Shown: piece after piece, positions 11,531-20,993 of the stretch | Layout of the letters: each line of letters opens with the position of its first letter | How positions within the stretch are numbered: the first letter of the stretch is position 1 | DNA from: Bromus sterilis | Taxonomy: Eukaryota > Streptophyta > Magnoliopsida > Poales > Poaceae | Assembly (NCBI GenBank): GCA_950022295.1 | Contig: OX465599.1 | Location: 5,146,001 to 5,210,000 of the forward strand | Direction: 5' to 3' | Length of the DNA: 64,000 bases | The notes under the pieces: generated by a model | Told to the model about the DNA's origin: nothing | Database searches by the model: none | What the model saw: only the letters and a program-made list of their open reading frames with translations | Translations under genes and position numbers: made by a program

Positions 11531-12312
11531 GCTAACTAGCAGCCGAGCGGCGCTCCATGACCGCATGGAGACCGAAGGCGCATCAACCGAGAACCGCCGG
11601 CTGCTCACAACCGGATAGAGAAGCGAGTAGTCAGCAGTCGGCACGAGGAGCAGCCGGCGCGAGCAAGACCAGCACCCAATGGAGCAATACCCGCAGTCAG
11701 CGATAGCCTTGGACCTCGCATGATCGGCAAGAATGATGCATGCCATCGCATCGAGCAGCTGGCAAGGGACCTCTAGCAAGAAGAAGAAGGACTAGTCGGC
11801 CCAGCCTGTTTTGGGCCACTCATCCGGTCAGAGAAATTTCCCAAAGGTATCACCCTCCCGCGTGACAGGCCCAAGTAGATCGGTCAAGCCTAAGGATTGA
11901 CTGGTGGAATACATGACAGCAGTCGGCATTGCTGGTGGCAATCGGTGTATCGCCGTCCGTTAGCTCCCCTCATGCTGCAAGGATCAGCCAGGTCTTGGTT
12001 GAACAGCCTCCCCAGCAACAACATCAATTGCTGGTAAGACTTTGATGATGCATTTGTGCGCAACTTCACTGGCACATATGTGGGACCCGTCCTGCTGCGA
12101 CACCTTGCTCTCTGCGTCCAAGGCAAGGACGAGCTTCTCCGCGATTACCTTACGCGGTGGATCAACTTCACAATAGCTGTGAGGGGTTCATGAGATTCAA
12201 GCCATCCAGTATTTCACTAACGGCTGCCAGGACGACTCTCTGCTCAACCACAAGGTCTTGCGCAAGGATGTGAAATCTCTGGCAAAGCTTATTAAGATCG
12301 AGTTAAATGAAA
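11530..12312 (+). pseudogene. Ty3/gypsy gag relic, different family
   Basis: Piecewise translation gives phrases typical of plant Ty3 gag proteins: LMLQGSARSWLNSLP (near 11965), DFDDAFVRNFTGTY (near 12030), QGKDELLRDYLTRWIN (near 12120) and, after a frameshift near 12165, QAIQYFTNGCQDDSLLNHK. Stops and at least one frameshift break it. No LTR or pol belonging to it is visible nearby. Confidence 0.7.
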
Positions 12313-12418
12313 AGCGTAAAATAAAATAAAAACCTTAAATGTAAAAGAATTGAATGGTGAACACAAAAAGAAAAGGGGAAACACAATATGAAACCCCTAA
12401 ACCCTTTCTTTCAAAAAA

Positions 12419-12440
12419 AAAACACACACACACACACACA
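12419..12440. repeat. (CA)n microsatellite
   Basis: A run of AC dinucleotides follows an A run (AAAAAAACACACACACAC). Confidence 0.8.
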
Positions 12441-12454
12441 ATAGCTACACAAAC

Positions 12455-12679
12455 TGACGCATGGCTACCTTCTAGTCCCGGTTTGTGTTACAAATCAGGA
12501 CTACATGCCATCGTGCCTAGACACCACACAGCAGCCATGTGAAACTTCTTTTGTCTCGGTTCGTAATCCAACCGAGACTAATAGTCGAGACCTTTAGTCC
12601 CGATTAAATTATCCGGGTTGAAGAAACGAGACTAAAGGCCCTCTAGAACCAAGACTAAAGGCTTATTTTCTACATAGTG
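12455..12679 (-). mobile_element. CACTA terminus fragment
   Basis: The minus strand starts CACTATGTAGAAAATAAGCC at 12679 and continues with repeated TTTAGTCCCG/CGGGACTAAA-type motifs, a pattern common to Triticeae CACTA subterminal regions. The opposite terminus is not found, so only one end is preserved. It lies about 145 bp beyond the stop codon of the neighbouring gene. Confidence 0.65.
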
Positions 12680-12824
12680 TTATAAGAATGTTTTAGTAAA
12701 AGATCAGCAGCCACATATAGCTGTCAGGTGTATTCAAAACATTAACAACAAAGATGTTGTCAGACTCGATATCTACCTTAGGGATGGTGTACATCCATAC
12801 AGAAGAAGAAAGGCGTAACAAGCT

Positions 12825-14978
12825 TCATGTTTCGATGATAACCTTGGCTCTGACATGGCCGGACTCGACTCTGTACTGTTCCCCCATACCGAAGTGCGCC
12901 ATGAGGAACCACACCACAGTGAGCAGCTCTCCACCCTGGCTTAGCTGCTTGGCGTGGAAGTTCCCCCTGCACTTGCCGGCCGCATAGCACAGCATCTCTA
13001 CCCAAACGCCGGAGATGAGCCTCCACCTCCTCTCCGACGACTCCACGCTCCGCAGCGCATCTGCCAGACGGCAGGCGTCGAACAGAACCGACTTGCTCCG
13101 GTCCCCTTTTACGTCGCCCGGACTGATGTTGTTGGTCTTGACAGCCGAGAGCATGTTGGCGGCCTGCTTCTCATCCGTGATCTCGATTCCTCGCCGGAAG
13201 AAATTCTTGGCCTCTGCGCAGGTGTCACCGAAGCGGATCTGTCCGATGCTCGCCGTCATCATGAAGGGCCGCATCACCAGAAGGAATAACATGTAGTTGG
13301 ATATGTCCAGGCTTGTCCTCGTCAACTGACGGGTGTTGTCCAGGCTTAGACAGTCGGGGGGACCTTTGTACGCCCCGGACTCATAGAAGCGGCGGTCGGA
13401 GATTCCTGCTCTATACCTTCCGGGGATGTCCCCATAGGCCTTGTGCCGATCGTAGAAGCAGAGGTCAGTGGCTATATGCCAAAGGAGGATGCTCTCGTCG
13501 AACTCTGCCTCAACGCTCCACCCAAGTTGCTGGTAGTAGCCACTGCGCTGGAGTACCCACTGGCCGCGGTGCTCGCCGAACTGCCGATACCTCACCGGAT
13601 CAGCCGTGCTGTTTGCCTTCTCCTTGAGCTGCTTGAAGATGAGATTTTTCACTTCCAGCAACACATCCGTGTGGCTTGTGTACCAAAAGCTGTCCCACAT
13701 CCCCTTGACGCGGATGTTGTGCTGCCACTCCAGCTTCTCCAGTGCTCTCGTGTACCATCGAGACTGGTCTTTCAGGCAGTATGATATCAAGTTGTACTGC
13801 GCGATCTTGTTGGACCATCTCGGCATCTGTTCCGGCTGGAAGAAGCTCATCACGCTGAACACAAATTCGGGATCGAAAACCCACAACCAGCAGCTTCCCT
13901 TGTCTCGCATGTAGCCATAGGTCCAAGGAGAGATCATCATCAAGAGGACCGCGTACGTCTCCAAGAAAATTGCTCCGCCGAGGAGAACGTACGAGACCAC
14001 AACATCCACGGGCTTGTAGGCTGCCTTGTCATGGCACATTGCAAAGAACGCGAGCGACACCGCCGGCGCGGCCATGGTGAACACCCGGAGGCAGCGTCCT
14101 ACTGTGCCGTGGATCACCGCACACTTGGAGTGGAAGGATTCGTACATGAGGACCAGCTCGATCTCCGCCACCTTGAACGCCTGGTCCATCTTGAGCTGCC
14201 GGAAGAAGGCCAGGGTTTCCGTGCGGTCCTCGTAGCTCAGGATGAGGTCCACGAAGAGTCGCCGGAAGGTCCGGAAGAGCTTGTATGACTTGTACAAGAG
14301 ATCTTCATACCGGATCCTCGCCTCTTGGGGGAGGACGTCATCCTCCGGCGGCTGTTCCGGCACGATGACTATATGCGCGTGCAGGCCGGAGTCTATGCTG
14401 GACTGGTACATCTCCACGAGCTTGGCGTAGCTGGGTCCCGCGTCGGGCGGTGGGAGCAGCGAGCTGCGGAAGCTGCTCATGCTCGCCGACTTGAGCGCCC
14501 ACGTCCTTTCGCCGTACTTGATGACACCGGACGCGAACATGATGCCTGCCGGGATGAGGAGCCCGGCGCTCGCGCTCGGCTGCGATTTCCAGTAGACATA
14601 CACTGCGAGAAGAACCTGCGAGATGAGGGTGAGCAGGTGGCGCAGCCACAGCTCGTTGTCCTCCACCGCGAAGGCGGTGATGGTGTCCTGGCCGCCGAGG
14701 TGCAGGATGAGGAAGGGCGCCCAGAAGGCGTGAAGGTGCATCTCGTGGTCAAGGGAGCCGTTGAGCTTCTGGTTCATGGACAGGTTGCCGAGCGCGTAGA
14801 TGGCGATGGAGTCCGCCAGCAGGTAGGCCAGCCAGAGCAGCAGGCGTAGCCAGCCGGTGAGGCCCCGCTTGCGCATGCCGCCGGCGAACAGAAGGAACGT
14901 CTGCAGCGACAGGCTACCGAGGAGGAGCGCGCGGATCTCCCACTCCCCCCACAGTCGCCGTAGCGCATGGAATTCCAT
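12825..14978 (-). CDS. DUF4220/DUF594 membrane protein
   Basis: A single uninterrupted frame of 717 codons on the minus strand, ATG at 14978 and TGA at 12825. The N-terminal part has several hydrophobic helices (ALLLGSLSLQTFLLFAGG, LRLLLWLAYLLADSIAIYAL, LLTLISQVLLAVYVYW) and the conserved DUF4220 phrase HLGGQDTITAFAVEDNELWL. Two more hydrophobic segments follow mid-protein (VVVSYVLLGGAIFLETYAV). The C-terminus carries the DUF594 signature MLCYAAGKCRGNFHAKQL then GGELLTVVWFLMAHFG. This family is greatly expanded in grasses and usually intronless; its biochemical role is unknown, though a membrane location is likely. Length and both domains look complete, so it is probably functional. Confidence 0.93.
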   Translation of the reverse strand: MEFHALRRLWGEWEIRALLLGSLSLQTFLLFAGGMRKRGLTGWLRLLLWLAYLLADSIAIYALGNLSMNQKLNGSLDHEMHLHAFWAPFLILHLGGQDTITAFAVEDNELWLRHLLTLISQVLLAVYVYWKSQPSASAGLLIPAGIMFASGVIKYGERTWALKSASMSSFRSSLLPPPDAGPSYAKLVEMYQSSIDSGLHAHIVIVPEQPPEDDVLPQEARIRYEDLLYKSYKLFRTFRRLFVDLILSYEDRTETLAFFRQLKMDQAFKVAEIELVLMYESFHSKCAVIHGTVGRCLRVFTMAAPAVSLAFFAMCHDKAAYKPVDVVVSYVLLGGAIFLETYAVLLMMISPWTYGYMRDKGSCWLWVFDPEFVFSVMSFFQPEQMPRWSNKIAQYNLISYCLKDQSRWYTRALEKLEWQHNIRVKGMWDSFWYTSHTDVLLEVKNLIFKQLKEKANSTADPVRYRQFGEHRGQWVLQRSGYYQQLGWSVEAEFDESILLWHIATDLCFYDRHKAYGDIPGRYRAGISDRRFYESGAYKGPPDCLSLDNTRQLTRTSLDISNYMLFLLVMRPFMMTASIGQIRFGDTCAEAKNFFRRGIEITDEKQAANMLSAVKTNNISPGDVKGDRSKSVLFDACRLADALRSVESSERRWRLISGVWVEMLCYAAGKCRGNFHAKQLSQGGELLTVVWFLMAHFGMGEQYRVESGHVRAKVIIET

Positions 14979-15461
14979 TATTGTGGTGTGGTGTCCTATC
15001 TCTCTCTCCTCTCAGCTTGGTTGGGGGAAGTTGTCCCTAAGTTTGATCTGTGAACTATCCCTAAGTGTAGGAGAGTGTCGATTTGATGTTCGGGTACAGA
15101 GAAAAAAATTAAATTAATATAAAAAAAGTTTAAGCAGTTCCAAAAAAAATATGAAAGTTGCTTTGTTCGTGTAAATTTTGAAAAAGTTTGGACATCTAAG
15201 GAGCTTGTGAAAAAAAAAGAAAAATTTGGTGTTTATTTAAATGTCATTGTTCATGTATTATTTCAGACTGAATTTGTCTTTTTTTTCACGGGATTCCTAC
15301 ATGTCTAAAAAATCTCAAATTTTACACGGACATATAGTCTCTAAAAATCTTTCATAAAAAAAACTTAGAATTTTTTTTTAAAAAAATTCGTATGTCTTTT
15401 CAATAGATTTTTTTTGCAGAAGCATATGAGTCTGGCCTTAGATTTGAATTACTTCTTTGTA
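14979..15461 (-). promoter_or_regulatory. 5' flank of the DUF4220 gene
   Basis: The first 60 bases upstream of the ATG are CT/GA-rich, as in many plant leaders. A possible TATA element (TATATTAA on the minus strand) lies near 15113-15120. The rest is AT-rich with A and T runs and shows no gene. Confidence 0.35.
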
Positions 15462-15700
15462 CTTCCTACGTTCCAAAATGTAGTGTGTGTCCGCGTTTTT
15501 CAAAGTTTAACTTTGACCATAAATTTAACCCGCGAAACCGATTACGGCGAAAGAAAAAATTATATAGTTAAAAACTTTTTTCAAATACGAATTTATTTAT
15601 ATAATTTTTACTTCTGTCGCAATCGGTCTCGTTGGTCAAATTTATGGTCAAAATAAAAACGTAAAAATTATAAACAGACTATATTTTAGAATGGAGGGAA
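15462..15700. mobile_element. Stowaway-type MITE
   Basis: Ends are imperfect inverted repeats, CTTCCTACGTTCCAAAATGT on the left and its counterpart ...TTTTAGAATGGAGGGAA on the right, flanked by TA on both sides. The inner parts also face each other (CTTTGACCATAAATTT and AAATTTATGGTCAAA). The size of 239 bp fits. Confidence 0.75.
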
Positions 15701-15742
15701 TAACATTTTGTTGCCGGCCGGCATGGGACCCTCATAAAAGGT

Positions 15743-15812
15743 TCAAGTATAGTCGCCGTAGCGCTGGAAGTCCATTATTGCGTTGCCCTCTCTCCTCAGT
15801 GTGTAGAGTTTT
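15743..15812 (-). pseudogene. Truncated duplicate of the DUF4220 gene start
   Basis: The minus strand here repeats the start-codon region of the neighbouring gene: GAGAGAGGGC, then ATGGACTTCCA and GCGCTACGGCGACT, against ATGGAATTCCAT and GCGCTACGGCGACT in the gene. One base is missing, so the frame stops after ten codons (MDFQRYGDYT). Only about 60-70 bp are preserved. A trace of a local duplication is the simplest reading. Confidence 0.6.
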
Positions 15813-16070
15813 TTTATACGTATATTTTCTGAACGAAGTGGAGATTGCTTTCTGAAAAGAAAAACTTGTGATATGGGGAACCCGTCAGAGACACGTTGCC
15901 GACCGGCATGGGGACCCGAAGCCACCTCTCACACGCTCCAGGCAATTGCGTGGAAGAGCCAAGTTGAGTCAACGACGACGAGCTCTAGACGAACGTAGCT
16001 ATGGTTTCCATTCGTTGTGATTTTATTTGCGTTGCATACACTTTTCTGTATAATCTGGTTAATCATATAC

Positions 16071-16260
16071 TCCCTTCGTCTCAGTTTATTAGGCCCGAAA
16101 GTAACACAAGCATGTCTTTTTTTATAAGGTCTTATATTGGGAAGTTGTATGTATGCATCATCTTTATTGGTTGCATAAAAAATTATTGTTACTCCCATTG
16201 TTAGGAAATAAATACATTGCATGTATATTGTTTTATTGGTTGAATGTGAGAGCTAGCAAA
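16071..16260. mobile_element. Partial Stowaway-like MITE
   Basis: TACTCCCTTCGTCTCAGTTT at the left is a common Triticeae MITE end. The matching right end is not seen, so it is truncated or diverged. Confidence 0.4.
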
Positions 16261-16315
16261 TAAAATGATGCATTGGAAATGGAGTGAAGAGATTAATGTA
16301 AGCAAATTACTATGT

Positions 16316-16754
16316 AATAGTCATCCTCGTCATCTTCCTCATCATCAACATCCTCTTCTTCCTTCACCTTCTCATAGTTTGTATCCTCCTCCTCGTGCTT
16401 GTCCTAATCCTCATCGTCAGTAGCCTTCTCCTCCTCATCGTATGTATCCTCCTCCTCTGTCCCTTTGTCGATCCCCTGTATAATACGAAAATTCATCGGC
16501 CCTTCCGCCTTCAGATTCCGTACGGAGAGGCGGGAGCGGTACTCGCACCAGCGAGCTTTCTGTCGAGGATCCAGAGACTCACCTTTGTCATTGCCAAGAG
16601 GAGAATCTCCATTGAAATTACCCCTTGCCTTTAGGAAACATCTGCTGTTGAGCTCATCCCTTGCCAATTCCAAGGTTAGTGTCGGGGGATGACCATGGAT
16701 AGGCACAGGAAAGCGAAACAATCTTTCAAGACAAACAGAGGAGCCCAACTCCAA
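16316..16754 (-). pseudogene. Unrecognised fragment with acidic tail
   Basis: The minus strand has an open frame ending in a very acidic tract (KGTEEEDTYDEEEKATDDED, stop at 16404). The same frame continues beyond the stop with more acidic residues (EEEDVDDEEDDEDDYY), which suggests one nonsense codon inside a longer acidic domain. The upstream part (RQKARWCEYRSRLSVRNLK) is basic. I do not recognise the family. It could be a captured exon piece or a simple GAG/GAT-rich repeat; the + strand shows a TCATCCTCGTC-type repeat here. Confidence 0.3.
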
Positions 16755-17645
16755 CTCCCGGCTGGCCCATGGGCTGACCCGGCAGACCGACTACCGGTTG
16801 GCCCCTGCACAGTCGGCTGGCTAGTTGGGCGCAACCGGTGCACTGGAATCGTTTTCAATCCCACGGAATCCACTCGCCATACCGACAACCCGAAGACCCA
16901 CGTCCTTGGCGATGCAGAAGCATGTCTACAGTGCCAACAAGGTTATGGCCTAGGGCGACCGGTTCCGCGACGGCTCGGCGATATAGCAGTACACGCCTAC
17001 TCACCACGACCCGCATCCCGCGGGGTATAGTGACCCCTGGTCGGCGGGGAAGTACTTGCTACAGGACTCCGCAGACGGCGGGTCCTGCAGCCGGGGGGGT
17101 CCTACAACCGGCGGGACCCACTGTAGGCCAGGGAGACTGACGCCGGGGCCAGTCCCTTTTCCCAGCATATTGTAATCACGTGGGCCAGCCTATTAGACTC
17201 TCGCGAGGCCCTCCGATGAGAGGGTCGATCGTTCTAAAGCTCATTCACTCCACATAGTTATTGCACAAGGCCGGGAAAAGGAAAGAGCCTTGAGCCTTTT
17301 TCTCCTACCTTGGATACATCTCTGGGAGAATTCATTGATACATAGTGATCATGCATGACTAGGGGTGTCACCTCTATATCGAGGGCCCTGAACCTGGGTA
17401 CACCGCAATGTCATCACCTGCGATTGTGCTCAATCCCATTCTGGTACCGACGGCGTCCATCGGTCCCTTTCCCCTCTACTTTAGCCATCCCCATGGCGTC
17501 TGTCGTCACATATCAATGAAAGGTTGCGCCCACCATGGGGCAGGTTGTGGCACTAACCGGAGTCTCGATCTGTACGGGGCCATCCTCCGCTTCCGGCGCG
17601 CGCTATGATTCTGCCCTAGTTCTTTGGTTTGGGAGGGTAGACTGC
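16680..17645 (+). mobile_element. Ty3-type LTR fragment
   Basis: Begins TGTCGGGGGATGACCATGG and contains the 3' LTR phrases GAGGGCCCTGAACCTGGGTA and GACTAGGGGTGTCACC that recur in Triticeae gypsy LTRs. The right end is lost at the border with the palindrome at 17646. No internal domain follows. Confidence 0.55.
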
Positions 17646-20600
17646 TGATGACCCTCAACTGTAGGGGATCGTTTGTAGCGTTTTCGATAAATAAGAGTGT
17701 CGAACCCAACAAGGAGCAGAAGGTATTGGTACGTGACTTTGGTAAGGAAATAGCTGCAGGAACTGAAAGATAACTTTTTAGGGGTTTTCGATATAAGCAA
17801 CAAGAAGGTAAAAGCGAGCGAAGTAAAATTCACTGAGGAGTAACAAGTGGTCCAATCCTTTTGAGCAAAGTCGAGACCTAGCAACTGAACTTATAAGGGC
17901 TAATTAAAGCGTTCTTGAGGACACATGGGAGAAATAGTCACGTGCTTTCGCCATATTCCGAATCGGTACTATATGCCGTGTTGATAAGTGTTGAGTGAGT
18001 GGATCTATGCTAGTGCACCCTCTAGAATAAGATAAGTGCACTCTTATGATTAAACAACTTGCAAGCATCCGCAAATACAAGATAGTAATTAAGGCAAAAG
18101 CCTAACCATAGCAATACGATCATTGATCCATTGTTCCCTTGTGCAAAAGCGTGCGAACTGGGGTTCAGGTTCCTGTCACTCCGGCAACCCACCGTAAGCA
18201 ATCTTTGTACACAATGCATTCCTCTAGGTCCTTAATAAGGCAAAGTATTGAGTGTTCGACTCACATAACAACACTAGGAAAATAACAACACAACTTAAAT
18301 ATCAAACAACACATATTACTTCAACATCATATGACTACTAGCAACTAGACTTCTCCCATGTCCTCAAGAACTAAAGTAACTACCCACAAGACATAAAAGA
18401 GATCATGATCAGTGGGGATAAATAGATGATAAACAATCTGGACACAATGATATTTCTCCAACAAAACTCAATGGGACAATTACATTTCTACCACTAGTTA
18501 TGTCCCACTCGTCTGATTTGCCCCTAGTTTCAAAAACACACCTGTTCTGTCCAAGCCACTTTGCGAATCTTATGCTTTTGCCCTTTGACCGTTTGACCGT
18601 AACTTTGAAAACTTTAAATCAGATTCATACTAACTCAGAAAAATGCAAATAAGATATAAAAATGTTCAGAAAAACATCACCTATATGTGCGTGTCATTTG
18701 CAATCATGAAAAAAATGTTGGAAATTACCCATCTGAGTTCGAGCTCATATGATCTTAGCGTGAAAAGAAAAATCTCAAAAAATTCAAAAAAAACAAACAA
18801 ATTCTGAATTATTTTTTCTGTAAACAATGACAAATGTTTTGAGTTCTTGCAAACTTTCATCATGAAATAACATTCATGAATGTTGTGGCAAAAAAGACAA
18901 ATCCAACACTCTGAAACAAAGAATTTTGGAGTGTTGAATTTGTCTTTTTTTCCATGAATTTCATGAATGTTATTTCATGATGAAACTTTGCAAGAACTTA
19001 AAAAATTTCTCAATGTTTAGATGAAAAATAATTCGGATTTTTTTTAATTTTTTTGATTTTTTTGAGATTTTGTTATTCTTGCTAAGATCATATGAGCTCC
19101 AACTCAGATGGGGAATTTCCAACAAGTTTTCCATGATTGAAAATGACACGCACATATAGATGATGTTTTTCTGAACATTTTGATATCTTATTTGCAATTT
19201 TTTTTTGAGTTAGTATGAATCTTCTCTGAAGTTTTCAAAGTTACGGTCAAACGGTCAAAGGGCAAAAGCATAAGATTCGCAAAGTGGCTTGGACAGAACA
19301 GGTGTGTTTTTCAAACTAGGGGCAAATCAGACGAGTGGGACATAACTAGGGGTAGAAATGTAATTGTCCCAAACTCAATAGCATTAATCACACGGTAGTA
19401 ATCAACACCGGTAGAGTAGAGAGGATAGATAGTACGGATTACAACACAAGTTGAACTTGTGAGGTGAGATTGGATGAAGATGGAGATGGTGCTGATGTTG
19501 GGGATGATGTTGATGATGATCTCGATGATGCCCGTGACGATGGTGATGACGAAGGCGACGATCTCCCCATTCGGGAGGTGTTCTCCCCGGTGGAATCTGC
19601 CCGCCGGAGATGTCTTTTCTCCTCTGTAGGTTTCCGCCACGAAGCGGTGGCGGAAGTCCGAAAACTCTCTCTCTTTTAGTAGTCATATGACCCCTGGGGC
19701 CACTCCCAGCTCTCCGCCGCCATAGTACCGATAAAAGAGAGTTTTCGGAGTTCCGTCGCCGCTCCGTGGTGGAAACCTACAGAGAAGAAAAGACATCTCC
19801 GGCGGGAAGATTCCGTCGGGGAGACCACCTCCCGGAAGGGGGATCGTCGTCATCGACATCACCACCGTCATGGGCATCATCGAGATCATCATCAACATCA
19901 ACCCCAACATCCGCACCATCTCCACCACCATCCAATCTCACCTCACAAGTCCAACTTGTGTTGTAATCCGAACTATCTATCCTCTCTACTCTACCGGTGT
20001 TGATTACTACCGTGTGATGAATGCTATTGAGTTTTGTTGGAGAATTATCATTGTGTCCAGATTGTTTATCATATATTTATCCCCTCTGATCATGATCTCC
20101 TTTATGTCTTGTGAGTAGTTACTTTAGTTTCTTGAGGACATGGGAGACGTCTAGTTGTTAGTAGTCATATGATGTTGAAGTAATATGTACTGTTTGATAT
20201 TTAAGTTGTGTTGTTATTATCCTAGTGGTGTTGTGTGAGTCGAACACTCAAAACTTCGCCTTATTAAGGACCTAAGGGAATACATTGTGTACAAAAAATG
20301 CTTACGGTGGGTTGTCGGAGTGACAGAAACCAGAACCCCAGTTCGCACTCTTTGGCACAAGGGAACAATGGATCAACGATCGTATTGCTATGGTTAGGCT
20401 TTTGCCTTAATTACTATCTTGTATTTGTGGATGCTTTCAAGGTGTTTAATCATAAGAGTGCACTTATCTTAGTCTAGAGGGTGCACTAGCATAGATCCAC
20501 CCACTCAACACTTATCAACACGGCACATAGTACCGATACGGAGTATGGCGAAAACACATGACTATTTATCCCGTGTGTCATCAAGAACGCTTTAGCCTTT

Positions 20601-20850
20601 ATAAGTTCAGATGCTAGGCCTATCCTTTGCTCAAAAGGATCGGGCCATTTGTTACTCTTCAATGCCTTTTACTTTTCTCGCTTTTACCTTTCTGTCCCTT
20701 ATACCGAAAAACCTATAAAAACTTATCTTTCAGTTCCTGCAGCTATTTCTTTACCAAAGTCACTTACCAATACCTTCTTCTCCTCGTTGGGTTCGACACT
20801 CTTATTTATCGAAAACGCTACAAACGATCCCCTACAGTTAAGGGTCATCA
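17646..20850. repeat. Large LTR-derived palindrome with 1.1-kb arms
   Basis: The left arm (17646-19678, about 1126 bp once the inserted element and one target copy are removed) is the inverse of the right arm (19731-20850, 1120 bp). The spacer is about 52 bp. The outer ends read TGATGACCC and GGGTCATCA. Arm content (a GACATCTCCGGCGGGAAG leader-like part followed by CAT/ATC repeats) resembles the R-U5 half of a gypsy LTR, so two truncated LTRs appear joined head to head. No target duplication flanks the whole (ACTGC against ACAAC). Confidence 0.85.
18473..19370. mobile_element. Mutator-type foldback element
   Basis: Flanked by a perfect 9-bp duplication AAACTCAAT (18464-18472, 19371-19379). 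The ends are GGGACAATTACATTTCTACC and its inverse. The two halves are inverse copies over nearly the whole 898 bp, meeting near 18915, so the element can fold into one long hairpin. A 9-bp target duplication with long terminal repeats points to a non-autonomous Mutator-like element. It sits inside one arm of the larger palindrome and so came later. Confidence 0.9.
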
Positions 20851-20993
20851 ACAACACATCCCCTAGTCTCATGTTTCTGTCACTTAAGCTAGACATCGGG
20901 GGGAGGGGCATGAACCCACAATCATGCATAACGCTCCCTCTTGGAGTTGGCATCTACTACTTGGCCAAAGTAACTAACGTTAACGCAACGGAG

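Noticed and set aside
14325..14849. 174-codon plus-strand frame and others opposite the DUF4220 gene
   Set aside because: Shadow frames on the antisense strand of a GC-rich coding region.
19464..19679. Frame rich in Asp/Gly (DEDGDGADVGDDVDDD)
   Set aside because: It is the translated CAT/ATC repeat of the LTR leader, present in both palindrome arms.
17646..20850. Reading the palindrome as one DNA transposon with 1.1-kb terminal repeats
   Set aside because: No target duplication flanks it and the arm content resembles the R-U5 part of an LTR; LTR-derived origin fits better, though not proven.
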